Assembly (NCBI RefSeq): GCF_000485595.1
Contig: NW_014577069.1
Coordinates: 353,529 to 404,684 of the forward strand
Length of the DNA stretch: 51,156 nucleotides
Source of the DNA: Priapulus caudatus
Lineage: Eukaryota > Priapulida > Priapulimorpha > Priapulimorphida > Priapulidae
Direction of reading: 5' to 3'
Shown here: positions 1-11,831 of the stretch, in pieces
How the letters are laid out: the number at the start of each line of letters is the position of its first letter
How positions within the stretch are numbered: the first letter of the stretch is position 1
Position numbers and translations under genes: made by a program
Notes under the pieces: model-generated
The model's input: only the letters and a program-made list of their open reading frames with translations
Databases searched by the model: none
Told to the model about the DNA's origin: nothing

Positions 1-61
1 CTACCGTTATATATGTAGGGTTTATATCAAATTTCAATGTGGTATGCTTATGCTATAAACC

Positions 62-77
62 TATAATATATATATAT

Positions 78-120
<43 letters not shown>
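62..120. repeat. (TA)n microsatellite
   Basis: This is an almost pure TA repeat of about 59 bp. It directly abuts the inverted GA-rich repeat fragment that starts at about 122. Confidence 0.9.
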
Positions 121-121
121 C

Positions 122-346
122 GCGATGCGGGGGCGCCAGGAGCAGGCGGGAGTGGTGAGAGGGAGAGCAGGGAGAGATGGAGCAGAGGGCGGAAAGATGA
201 GAAAGAATAGAGAGCAGAGGGGGGGAGCACTCACACCACCACTGAGTTACATTAGCGACGCAACTTCCACTCGCCAGCTCGCCCTCTTACTCGTAATCGA
301 TCTCTCACACGTACGCACGCACGCACGCACGGCACGCACTTGCTAG
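122..346 (-). repeat. Inverted, truncated copy of the block-A boundary repeat
   Basis: Read on the minus strand, this stretch matches the start of the duplicated block at about 4950-5060. It has a CGTGCGTG tract, then a GAGAGATCGATTACGAGTAA-like segment, the GGGCGAGCTGGCGAGTGG segment, the GTTGCGTCGC motif, the GTGGTGGTGTG motif and a CT-rich run. It is the only copy in reverse orientation and it stops against the TA repeat. Confidence 0.75.
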
Positions 347-779
347 AGTAATACATAAGTTTCTCTGAACAACATATATTATATAATATATACCTACTGT
401 TGTTCAGACAAACTTATCACACTGTTGATGCTATAGTGCACGCATGTAATCTCATTTCATTGAGCGTGCCAACGCAAATGTCGGTAAGCCGCCAAACAAG
501 CGTGTTTGTTATAACTTATAGGCGGTTTATTTCCCGGTTGCATGCCGTATAGTAGTGTAGCTATGCGTATATGTAGGAGAACATTTCGCGTGGCAACACC
601 GCCCCCTCCCCAGCGTTAAGCGGCACATCGGATACACAGAGAGCAATTAGATCAAACTAACGAGTATCGAACCACACGTACACGCGTCTAGTACATGCAC
701 TTGGGTACATACAGCCTATCCCTAGGCCAGTGGGCCGTTCATTATGGCCTACACGCAAATTATGCGATGCGTCTTATCG
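347..779. other. Non-coding stretch with one short inverted repeat
   Basis: No exon-like reading frame is visible. At 355-417 there is an imperfect inverted repeat: arms at 355-373 and 399-417 share AAGTTT, TCTGAACAAC and their complements, around an AT-rich loop. Confidence 0.5.
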
Positions 780-960
780 AGTGGTGTTGTGATGCCGCCA
801 CGTGTGTGTGTGGTGTGGCTGTGTGTGTGGGGTGTGTGTGTGTGTGGCTGTTGTGCCGCCTGTGTGTGCGGTGGTGTTGTTGTGTTGTGTGTCGTGTGTG
901 TGTTGTGTGTGTGTGCGCCGCGTGCGTTGCAGTGCGTGCGCGTGCGTGCGCTATGCGCTG
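780..960. repeat. GT/TGCG alternating purine-pyrimidine tract
   Basis: This stretch consists of GTGTGT and GTGCGTGCG runs. It immediately precedes the first base of duplicated block A. Similar tracts recur through the window and lie at each block junction. Confidence 0.85.
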
Positions 961-1281
961 TGGAGAGACGATTACGAAGTAAGAGGCGACGCGGATGGCG
1001 CAGTGTAAGTTGCGTCGCCCTATGTACTTAGTGTGTGTGTGGTCTCCCCCTCTCTCTCTCTTCTTTCTCTCTTCCCCTCTCTCCATCTCTCTCTCTCCCT
1101 CTCACCACTCCCCCTTTGCGCCCCCGCATGCCGTCGCTATGTTACTTGTGGTGGTGTGCGCTGAACTGTTGCGTCTCTCTCTTTCTCCCTCGTCTCTCCC
1201 CCTCTCTCGTCTCTTTCTCTCTCCACTCCCCCTCTCTGCTCCCCCGCATGCGTCGCTATGTACTTGTGGTGGTGTGGCTCT

Positions 1282-1317
<36 letters not shown>

Positions 1318-3759
1318 CTTCTCTTTCTCCCCTCTCTCTCTCCCTTCTCATTCTATACTTTTCCCCTCTCTCCCCCTCTCCCCCTCTCTCTATCCACTAC
1401 GCTACCTCTCCTGCGCGCTCGCATGCTGTTCTTGCCAGGATGTGGCATTCACCACCTCTCCTCGATTGGTTTCCTGTGTGCACGCGCTTATTGCACGATG
1501 CCGCGCGAGGAGAAAGTGCATCCGCTAAAAACATGGCTTCCCCCGTGCGGACGTGGCCGCCGCAGGTTTTATTTACTAAGATGTGCATGATGGATGCTTC
1601 TTAAGGAGCACCTAACTTCTACGCTGAGCTATTTGTGCATCCACGGTCGCCTCTTTCCTGTGTTAACACTCGCAGAATTTTGTCGGTGAATGACTCTCGA
1701 ACTGCGGGGTTTCATCTATAGCCGCATGAGCCGGTTCCGCGATCTAAATATTTAATCACGTAATATTTAATGTTTAGTTGTCGCGACGTTTTTTCGGTTT
1801 GCGCTAATTGATTCGGGATTTATGTTTGTTTGACAAATGTGCCCATTTATATGTAGGATTAAAATTGATCGTCCAATCATGCTGCCCATAATGTCGAAGA
1901 ATGCGAGTCGGCAAAAACAACGCTTTTGACCTCAATTTACATTGCCGTCTGTCCGAATGATGAATAATTTTCATAGACATCCACGCCGCGTGACTTGACA
2001 CATGAAAAAGCATTGTGTTGCAGGCTTGCCAGCACCACCTGCTGGTCGTGTCAAGTTTGACATTTGTGTGACCGGGTGCTCTTACCCCATGTCAGTGTGC
2101 GTTTAATGCGCTTTTTAGGTTTTGCACACACATTAGTGGCTACCGCGTGTTAGAAGCCATTAAACTGTATTCTTTAATGCGCGGAATGTACTGCTGCATA
2201 ATGTCGATTCTTCATTATTCGCTGCATGAATTCACCCATCTTGCTTCGATTTCAGTAGCCAGATGACACTGCGTCAATGTCACCCATTATTCGTATGGTG
2301 TAAGTGAAGCCATTGTCAAATAATTCGACCAATATCACAGATAAACACGAGATTAACATTAAATGATGTTATATTGTTGTTTACCCGTTAAAACCGGCGC
2401 AGTTAGGAAAAATAGGGATTTCCGCTAGCCTTACAATGAATAACACTGGACAAAGCGATCATTACAGAATAACACTTTCTTCTCATCTATTTCCGCCTGC
2501 CAAATCCTTCTCCAGATATCGCAAATAATGCTAATTTCTTATCGATCTACCATGGGTATGCCCATTAGGAAAAACATTGCCTAATAGCGCCACCTGCTGC
2601 GTGAGCTACTGTGCCATCTAGGTCTGCTATGATGGATCCCTAGTCGATATCTGGCTGGCTACCCCTTCCCCCATTTTGGGCCAAACAAGTCAGCATTTGA
2701 TCAGCTGTCACTAAGTGACGCTTCTTGGCTTATAGAATGCCAGTTAGTTCCGGTTGGTGTCGCCACATAAACGCCAGCGACACAGCACGAGATGTTCGCC
2801 GCCATGGGGGACGCGTGTTATCACGAGGGACATTACTTGGATCAACACTACCGAAACGCACGAGTTATTTTCATACCTACCGGCAGAAGAAACGACACGA
2901 TTGTGATGCGCAGAACTTTGATGAATAAGCCGCTTATACTGGCATACGATCCAGTAAAAATTATTGAATTGATTGACTAACTAGTAGTATATATGATGCA
3001 CGTCTCCGGATGTGCCGAGTATTAGGCAGAAAGGGTGCATTCTAACTGCGTGGCAGACTTGCTAAGGAATCCAGCGAACCATTTATAGTCGCATCAATTC
3101 CTTGTAAAAATATCTGTTACAGTACAAAAAACTGAGATGTAATGTCCCTACTAGCGCAGTCTTAGTCATCATGTCCAGGGGTACTGCACTTGTACTAGTC
3201 ATGTATGTTGTCAAGAAGCTGCTCTGATGTCCACATAACAAACACAGCGTGTAATTCATGCGTTCACTACGTGTAATTACATGTAATATTGGAAGCTATT
3301 CATGCTAGAGCGAGCCCTAGGCCACAGAGAGTATATGTGCCGCAAACATCATGTGCATAAGGTCCAGCGCTGAGAGACGCAGGGAGGGGAGAGGGAGAGG
3401 TTAGTAATCTCTTCATCTTTCAACAGCGGTCCTCTGAAGTGTTTACTTTCACGATGTTGCGCAAGGTCCAACGTCAAGCAAGCATTGGCCATTATTCTAT
3501 GCGCGGTAGACGCTGGTCCAGGAATGACCTGCGTTGGCTCGAGCCAATGACCGCTGGCTAGCTAGCAGTCAAGGTGTTATAAGCTGGCCAGTACTTTACA
3601 GTGGGAGATGTAAAGGTTCACAACCTCGGGCCCGAAGAGCTTTGTGTCTATCCGTTGTAAGAACGACTGGCGCGGGGGACGTGTGTGTAATTACCGTGTT
3701 GTCGACGGCCGAGCGCCCCCTCTTGGGACTATCCGTCTTACCTACAATCGGCCGTGACG
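961..3759 (+). repeat. Block A, copy 1 of a large duplication (2799 bp)
   Basis: This block matches 4975-7595 along its whole length. Landmarks in both copies are TGGAGAGACGATTACG at the left end, GATCTAAATATTTAATCACG in the middle and CAATCGGCCGTGACG at the right end. Almost all differences are single-base indels, and copy 1 is the longer copy. No reading frame resembles a known protein. The first 440 bp are a CT-rich array of units of about 115-120 bp, listed separately. Confidence 0.9.
1006..1405 (+). repeat. CT-rich tandem array with a unit of about 115-120 bp
   Basis: The core GCGTCGCTATGTACTTGTGG followed by TGGTGTGG recurs near 1013, 1130 and 1250. The units are separated by CTCTCT runs ending in CACTCCCCCTCTCTGC. 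The serine/leucine-rich reading frames here are low-complexity translations of CT repeats and are not genes. Confidence 0.8.
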
Positions 3760-4974
3760 CGTGTGTGTGCGCGTGGGTGCGCGTGCGCGTGCGTGCGCGC
3801 TTGTGGGTGTGTGTGTGTGCGCGCGCTCGTGTGTGGGTGTGTGTGCTGACCCTTATTTGCTTTAGTTTTTAATCCATCTTGCCATCTTATTGGCTGTAAG
3901 GTTGTTACGTGGTCGCAGGACTGGATGTGCGCGGCCACATGTGTCAGCGCTGTGTTTGCGTAGGAAAGATAAAAGCCTTCCCCTCCAAGTGTCTGTGTTT
4001 ATGGCCTCTGCTGGACACCAGTCTTTGTGCTTCTTATCTTGGACCGCATCGTGTCGTTGCGTTTGCTGAGGCCTGATTGCCCAAATCCTGATTTTCTTGG
4101 CGTAGCCGAATGATTTTCCCCCAATGCAACCTAATTAAATTTTTTCACACACTCATTACATATGGTGCTGCATGGAGTGTAATTATTCGCTCACCATGGG
4201 TGTGTTGATAGAAGATCAATCAAAATATCCCCCGATTATTCGTCGTCTTAGAAAACGGTACTATTCATGAAACATTAACAGGCTTTGAATCCAGTGTAAA
4301 GCCGTAGGGCGCGAATCTCGTAGCCAATATCTGCTAAACATCGGTCTCACCCCCTGGTGTCGGAGGAAATAATGGCGCGCTGCCAGTCGGTATTGGATGT
4401 CAGGCAGATTGCGCGAGAAGAGGGCTGACGTCTCAGCAGGATGCGACTATGATACCTCCCTACATCTGCATCTAGTTGTCGCAATGATGATCGCCTTGTA
4501 CACGTGTACAGCGTGTCTGTGAACGCAGCCTGGCTGAATGTTCCTCCCGGCAGGGGAGGCTGAGCAGGGAGGCAGCCTGGCTGAGGTTCTTCCCGGTGTC
4601 ATTAAAATGTCCTCAGTGGCCTGTAATCCTGGGCGACTGAACAACGATGCATGTACAGTTGGTGAACGAGGTGGCAGTCCGCCAGGACAGGGGAAAATGA
4701 TAAAAGAAATTCCGGGTTGTTTGTGATCGCGATTTCTATGTGCTTGAAGTGAATTGCATGGCTGCTATAGTTGCTAGCTGGCGCCAATAGGTGCTTGTTG
4801 AGTCTTACCACTGTGATTTGGTGGCTACCTATAGTTAGCTAGTTTACGTAAAAATCCATTATCCAATGATCGTATTATATAGGAGCTAATGAAAACTTTT
4901 ATTCACACCTAGTATATTTAAGTATATTTATTTATAAATGTATTCGTGTGTGTGTGAGCGTGCGTGCGTGCGTG
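3760..4974 (+). repeat. Block C, copy 1 of a large duplication
   Basis: This block matches 11832 to about 13090. Shared landmarks include GACCCTTATT, TTTAATCCATCTT, TTTTCCCCCAATGCAACCTA, TCAATCAAAATATCCCCCGA and TAGGTGCTTGTTGAGTCTTA. Copy 1 is the shorter copy and has lost many single bases. It begins and ends in GTGCGTG tracts. No coding region is recognisable. Confidence 0.88.
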
Positions 4975-5281
4975 TGGAGAGACGATTACGAGTAAGAGGG
5001 CGAGCTGGCGAGTGGAAGTTGCGTCGCTATGTACTAGTGGTGGTGTGGTCTCCCCCCTCTCTCTCTCTCTTTCTTTCTCTCTCTCTCCCCTCTCTCCCCC
5101 TCTCTCTCTCTCCCTCTCTCCACTCCCCCTCTCTGCGCCCCCGCATGCGTCGCTATGTACTTGTGGTGGTGTGGTGACTGTGGTCTCTCTCTCTCTCTCT
5201 CTCTCTCCCCCTCTCTCTCTTTCTCTCTCCACTCCCCCTCTCTGCACCCCCGCATGCGTCGCTATGTACTTGTGGTGGTGT

Positions 5282-5323
<42 letters not shown>

Positions 5324-7595
5324 TCTCTTTCTCACTCTCTCTCCCTCTCATTCTATCTTTCCCCATCTCTCCCCTTCTCCTCCTCTCTCTATCCACTGTA
5401 CCTCTCTGCGCGCTCGCATGCTGTTCTCGCCAGGATGTGGCATTCACCACCTCTCCTCGATGGTTTCCTGTGTAGCACGCTTATTGCACGATGCGCGCGA
5501 GGAGAAAGTGATCCGAAAAACATGGCTTCCCCCGTGCGACGTGGCCGCCGCCAGGTTTTATTACTAAGATGTGATGATGGATGGCTTCTTAAGGAGCACC
5601 TACTTCTACGCTCGAGCTAGCATCCACGTGGCTCTTCCTCGTACCAACACTCGCAGAATTTTTGTCGGGAACGACTCTCGCTGCGGGGTTTCATCTATAG
5701 CGATGAGCCGGTTCCGCGATCTAAATATTTAATCACGTAATATTAATGTTAGTCGCGACGATTTTTTTCGGTTTGCGTAATTGATTTCGGGATATGTTTG
5801 TTTGACAAAGTGCCCATTTATATGTAGATTAATAATTGATCGTCCAATCATGCTGCCATAATGTCGAAGAATGGAGTCGGAAAACAACGCTTTTGACCTC
5901 AATTGAATTGCGTCTGTCCGAATGATGAATTAATTTTCATAGACATCCACGCGTGACTTGAACACATGAAAAGCATTGTGTTGCAGGCTTGCAGCACCAC
6001 CTGTGGTTGTCAAGTGACAGTTTTGTGTGACCCGGGTGCTCTACCCATGTCAGTGTGCGTTTAATGGCATTTAGGTTTGCACACACATTAGTGGTACCGG
6101 TGTTAGAAGCCCATTAAATGTTATTGCTTTTAATGCGCGGAATGTACTGTGCATAATGGATTCTTCATTATTCGTGCATGAATTCACCCATTTGCTTCAT
6201 TTCAGTAGCAGATGACCACTGGTCAATGTTCACCCATTATTCGTATGGTGTTAAGTGAAGCCATTGTCAAATAATTCACCAATATCACAGATAACACGAG
6301 ATTAACATTAAATGATGTTTATGTTGTTTACGTTAAAACCGGGCGCAGTTAGGAAAATAGGGATTTCCGCTAGCCTTACAATGAATAACACTGGACAAAG
6401 CGATCATTACAGAATACACTTTCTTCTCATCTATTTCCCGCTCCAAATCCTCTCCAGATATCGCAAATAATGTAATTTCTTATCGATCTACCATGGGTAT
6501 GCCATTAGGAAAAACATTGCTAATAGCGCACACTGTGCGTGAGCTACTGTGCCATCAGTCTGTATGAGGACCCCCTAGTCGATATCTGGCTGGCTACCCC
6601 TTCCCCCATTTTGGCCAACAAGTCAGATTTGATCAGCTGTCACTAAGTGACGTTTTGCTTATAGAATGCCAGTAGTCCTTGTGTCGCACATAACGAGCGA
6701 CACACAAGATGTATCGCCGCATGGGGGACGTTTATACGAGAATTATTGATAAACTACCAACGACGATTATTTTTCATTACCTACGCAGAAGAAACGACAG
6801 ATTTGTGATGCGCAGAACTTTGATGAGATGCGCTTATACGTGGATAGATCAGTAAAATTATTACATTGATTGATATACTAGTAGTTTATATGATGCACGT
6901 TCGATGTCGGAGTATTAGCCAGAAAGGGTGCATTCTAACTGCGTGGCAGACTTGCTAAGGAATCCAGCGAACCATTTATAGATCAATTTCCTGTAAAAAT
7001 ATCTGTTACAGTACAAACTGAGATGTAATGTTACCCTACTAGCGCAGTCTTAGTCATCATGGGTACTGCACTTGCTACTAGTCATGTATGTTGTCAAGAA
7101 GCTGCTCTGATGTCCCATAACAACACACGTGTAATCATGGTTCACTACGTGTAATTACATGTAATAATTAAGCATTCATGTAGAGTAGCCCTGGCACAGA
7201 GAGTATATGTGCCGCAACATCATTGCATAAGGTCCAGCGTGAGAGACCGAGGGAGGGGAGAGGGAGAGGGTTAGTAATCTCCTTCATCTTTCAACAGCGG
7301 TCCCTCTGAAGTGTTTACTTTCACCGATGTTGCGCAAGGCCAAACGGTCAAGCAAGCATTGCATATTCATGCGCGTAGACGCTGGTCCAGTGAATGACCT
7401 GCGTGGCTCGAGCCAATGACCGCTGCTAGCTAGCAGTCAAGTGTTATAAGCTGGCCAGTACTTTCAGTGGGCGATGTAAAGGTTCACAACCTCTCCCGAG
7501 AGCTTTGTGTCTATCCCGTGTAAGAACGTGTGTAATTACCGTGTTGTCTACGGGGCCGCTCTTGGACTATCCCTCTTCTACAATCGGCCGTGACG
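4975..7595 (+). repeat. Block A, copy 2 (2621 bp, indel-rich)
   Basis: This is a second copy of 961-3759 in the same orientation, offset by about 4.0 kb. It is roughly 6% shorter. The differences are mainly dropped single bases and GC dinucleotides, with few substitutions. That pattern fits unpolished long-read sequence better than age. The CT array with the GCGTCGCTATGTACTTGTGG core recurs near 5020, 5147 and 5257. Confidence 0.9.
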
Positions 7596-9250
7596 TCCGA
7601 ATACGCCAGCGCGCGTGAGAGAGATTCTAAGAAGGGTGTGGATGAATATCGAACGTGTTTCGCACGCGCGTACAACATGTTTGAAGAAGGTCGGCGGTTT
7701 TTCGATGGGAAAAGTCGCAACATAGCAGCAGCGCGACAGCACTCACCCGTGAGGCGATCTCGTCTGCTGTTAGTTGAATCGGGACAGAGAGAGGCACGAT
7801 TGTGTCGCGCGGGACCACCAACGATACGTACAGTCTATTTTTCGGAACCTGGAGCCGCGCGCAGAGTAAGTTGAGAACACGCCTTAAAATAACATAACAT
7901 TTTATTTAAGTAATACGTTCGCGTTTAACCGTCGAGGGAAGGATACACGCGCGTGTTTGTACGTACGTACGTATGCATGTTTTGGGGGTGTGATGCCAGA
8001 GCGTAAATCCTTTAACTGCACTCACAATATTGATGCAGACTCGAGAACCCAGCCCGCAGCTGTTTAAGCGTGAAGCTCAACTGGTTGCGTCTGAAGACGG
8101 CGGCCGTTGTTGGTGCACCCACTCACTGCTGGTCGTGCCTTCGCAGCCATAGCGATTTCTACTTGTTTCACGCATGAAGCAATGCGCAGCTCTGAAAACG
8201 TTCCAGTGTTAGCTTAAAGTTTTATCTAGCGATTATTTCGCTATTAGCTGTAGCGCCGACGCATGATGAAATTTAAGAAGAACGCTTTTCACCCCGTGTT
8301 TTAATCTTGTTTTGGCTGAGAAAATGCTCGGTTATTAGATTTTCTCGTTATTCACGCGAGCGCGCGTTTACTTGGGAGAATGTGCAACTAGCTAATTGTA
8401 TTTTTGCAAGGATATTAAATGAGTTGGTGGGGTTTCCTAAGTATTTACTCTGCTTTTGCATTCAGCTGTGCAACCCTAACCATAACCCAACCTTTGTGTG
8501 TTCCTGCGTGTGGCAGTTTCTAATGCAAACCTTATTTTCTCCAGTGCAGGTGTGTGATTTGTTTAGTCAGTGAGCGGTGAGCTAGCTACAGGTAATGTTG
8601 TGACCACTAACCTGCCTTGTAACCTGTTGCATACTTAAATCAAGGGGTGTGGTGGTTGAACTTTTAAAACTTCTTCCTGGCAATTCTGTAGTGTAAAGAA
8701 CGGGCGGTTTGTCCCCACACCGCACTGTCTCTGAATATTAGGCCAATCGGGGGGGGGGGGGTTATAATCCTGCAGTCATAAACTCTTTGAGATTTCATTG
8801 TGAGAAGGTGCCGTTGTGGATTTTTATTGGAGGACTGTCCTAGTTGTCTGTGTACAGTGTAGCGTGTGGGATAGGAGTTGGTTGTGTGACCAGCATCAGC
8901 ATGTAGGTGTGCGGGCGGGGGGGGGACTGGCCCGAGGGGGGGGGGACTGCCCAGCGCGAATGTCGCAGCGCACGGCAGAACAAAGCCGTGGATATAATTA
9001 TCACCCAGTAATCAGATGAGGCAGCCATGTATGCGCACTAATTGACAGAAGGGTGTTAGAGTTGTAGGTAAAGTGACGAGACAAGCAGGGAATCGCTGCT
9101 GTGACCGTGCCCCCGTGATTGTGAATGGCCTTCGTCGGCAGGAGTAATTAAACTTCTACCGACTGCCCTGCTGCTTGAGATTGCCGTACAATAACCGCAT
9201 AGTTTCGTTAGGCTGCGAAATCTCTGTCAGGATAGTTTAAGGTCAATATA

Positions 9251-9370
9251 TAGACTGTCTCTGTTGAGACAGTGCGTGGTGTTGCTGCCTCTGTTGAGAC
9301 AATGTGTGGTGTTGCTGCCTCTGTTGAGACAATGTGTGGTGTTGTATAGACTGCATATGCTGAGACAGTA
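9251..9370. repeat. 30-bp tandem repeat, about four units
   Basis: CTCTGTTGAGACAATGTGTG followed by GTGTTGCTGC repeats with starts near 9261, 9291 and 9321. A diverged unit (CATATGCTGAGACAG) ends the array. Confidence 0.85.
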
Positions 9371-9409
9371 TGTAATTTTACGAGTTGAAGTACTTCGATA
9401 CTAGTGTGC

Positions 9410-9596
9410 TGCTGCCTGGGTGCTGTGGTTGTGTCGTGTGTGCGTGTGCGTGCTGCGTGCTGCAGTGTGCGTGTGGCGTGTGCGTTGCGCGGTGCGCGTG
9501 CGCGCTGCGCGTTGCGTGTTGTGATGTAATGTGTGTGTGGGTGTGTGCCAACGGAGAGTGCGTGCGTGCGTGCGTGCGTGCGCTGCGCTGGTACGT
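9410..9596. repeat. GT/TGCG alternating tract
   Basis: This tract mixes TGTGCGTG, CTGCGTGCTG and CGTGCGTGCGTGCG runs inside the 4.2-kb unshared segment. It has the same composition as the tracts at block junctions. Confidence 0.8.
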
Positions 9597-10060
9597 GTTA
9601 TATTTGCTCCATTTAATGATACACAGCACTTCATACACAGACGTGATACAGCAGACTGCGTTCTGCCTTTTGAGCGGGGGAGTGTTTTGGCGCCATTGCT
9701 GCCGCGGCTGTGAAGCCCATCCTGTACGACCGTAACTCCGCCAGGAAAACAGGAGCGATATCTCTCACTTGTCATCCCGGATAAAATAGCAAAAATCGCA
9801 TTTGAGAAAGCCTTACTTCGTCATCGTCATCGCGTAATGCGGAAAGCATATACCCGTTGCTGTACACGCCTCCGGCATTTCTGCCTCCTCTACGCTCACC
9901 GTAACAGTTCAGCAATGGTGGTGTGGTGCGCTTATAAATAGAAGAATGAGGAACCCGTCATATTTGTTATTATTTATCAGCTTTGTGCTTTGACATTTTA
10001 GCCCTCACTTAGACATTCGCTCAGATGAAGCTATTGCTATGCGTCGTCGGTGCCGTCTGT

Positions 10061-10091
10061 ACGTCCGTCCGTCCGTCCGTCCGTCCGTCCA
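10061..10091. repeat. (CCGT)n microsatellite with a unique 3' flank
   Basis: About seven CCGT repeats are followed by CAACATTCTGGCTCGGTCAT and then AACTCCAGAACCGTTTGACC. An open frame of 104 codons runs through 10039-10353, but its N-terminus is just the repeat, so I do not call a gene. Confidence 0.7.
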
Positions 10092-11639
10092 ACATTCTGG
10101 CTCGGTCATACGATTAACTCCAGAACCGTTTGACCCAACATGCTTGAAATCGGGTATATTAGGCTTACTGCTATTTGCATCCCATATTGAACGTCACTAT
10201 TGTGAGCACGCCAGTCGCACGTATTTCGCAGCCACGGCAATGTCTTTTGGCAAAAAGGGCGAATTGCCATTAGGTCAGTTTCAGGCGTTCAACGGATTTT
10301 GCCTCGTTTTTGTTATCGTGAATAATAACGGCCTACGCGTTTTCAATATTTAAAAAAATTATAAAAATTAGGTTAGTGCTTTGGAATATATAGGCACATT
10401 ATATAGAACACGCCCCAGATAAACAAACACGTCTGTCGGCTCGTCACAACTCGTCTGGTTCGTTTTACGTGCAAGATTTCATTGACAATATTCTTTAATG
10501 CAAAAATTGGCTATTCTCCACCCTGACGATAAAACTCATATTAGAGTAAAGCTTTTACACACAAAACATGATGTCGAACGCAGCATAATATATTTATTTC
10601 GAAACGCCATCGCTAAGAAACATCAAAGCGTATAGCGCCATCTACCGTCACAAATTGCTGATCATTATGGCTTGATAAATTATTATATGCGATATACAGC
10701 ATGCTAACCGTGCCTATGCCGCCCTAGAAACATCACACGAAGTAAACACTTTTCATGCAACAATTAACCATGAGGAAACACCATCTGTCACGTGGTATAT
10801 AGCAGCTACATGCGAATCAGCGTATCCTCTCAATCTTACACGTTCCACATATCCGAAAGCTCCGCTTTAGCAGTGCCTAAATCTGAATATCTATAAAAAC
10901 GTAAATTCGCGCATCATTTAGGTGAACCGCCATCACCGCCCAGCATCTCAGACTTTCACATTTTCGAACATTTATTTCACATAAAAAAATACACATAATT
11001 ATCAAAGAGTATATAATGGCGCAGTTCTCCACATATATACTCTTCCGTGTCTATTAATGTACGTCATGATTGCCCTCAATTAAAACTTTTCTCGCTCACT
11101 CATTTGTAGTCCTTTTTTGGGTGAGCTACAGTTGCTCATTGACACGTCATTTGTATTAACTTTATAATGTAACCATCTTCTAAAAAGTTAGCGTTGTAAA
11201 ACACTCGTTACAATTTTACTGCTGTTCAACAAGATTTTACATTAATAAACTGGCATCTGCAGGCAGAAAGAGACTAAAGTATACCTAGATTGATATTACT
11301 AACGCGGCCAAAACTATGCTGCATCAGTGACGCAAGTGTGCTCATCAGGCTCGCCGCGCCATGCTCTCGCTGCGCATGAATGTTGGTACGCGTCGCCGCT
11401 GTTTCTTTCAGCGTCATTGTTTTTTTAAACTAAATCGTTAGCTGTGCAAATATTCTGGCTTGCCCGATAGTATTAGCTGTCGTGCCGTTTGTTTGACACA
11501 CCAGAGTCAGGACTCCTGCTGTATGCCTCTGCTAATTAAACAACCCTCTGAGAAACAGACCAAGAGCGCTAAGATCTCCCCATTCACTCTGCCATAATTC
11601 TATTTGTACTGCTACGCGTAGATGAGATACACTGCGACT

Positions 11640-11831
11640 TTTGTTGTGTGTGTGTGTGTACGTGTGCTTTGTGTGTGCTGTCTGTGTGTTGTGTTTGTGT
11701 GTGGTTTGGTTGTCTTGTGTGTGTGTTCGCTGCGTGCCGTGCGCGCCGTGCGTGCCGTGCGTGCGTGCGTGCCGTGCGGGTGCGTGCGCGCCGCGCGGCA
11801 CTCTTGTGGATCTGGCGTGTGCGCCACCCGT
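11640..11831. repeat. GT/TGCG tract at the right end of the unshared segment
   Basis: TGTGTGTGTGTA-type runs pass into GTGCGTGCCGTGCGCGCC-type runs, reaching the start of block C copy 2. Frames on both strands are open here only because the repeat lacks stops. Confidence 0.8.

Larger units (their letters stand above)
7596..11831. other. 4.2-kb segment present only in the second A-C unit
   Basis: In unit 1, block A runs directly into block C (GTGACG then CGTGTGTGTGCGCGTG at 3760). In unit 2 the same two ends are 4236 bp apart. I see no terminal inverted repeats, no target-site duplication and no transposase or reverse-transcriptase frame inside. It contains a 94-codon open frame at its left end (7590-7874), a poly-G run near 8749-8761, a 30-bp tandem repeat, a CCGT repeat and two GT/GC tracts. 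It could be an insertion in unit 2 or a deletion in unit 1. Confidence 0.6.

Noticed and set aside
7590-7874. 94-codon open frame at the left edge of the 4.2-kb segment, ending near a donor-like AGA|GTAAGT
   Set aside because: It has no ATG at its start (it begins GTG), it straddles the A/segment breakpoint, and I recognise no family. The donor alone is not enough.
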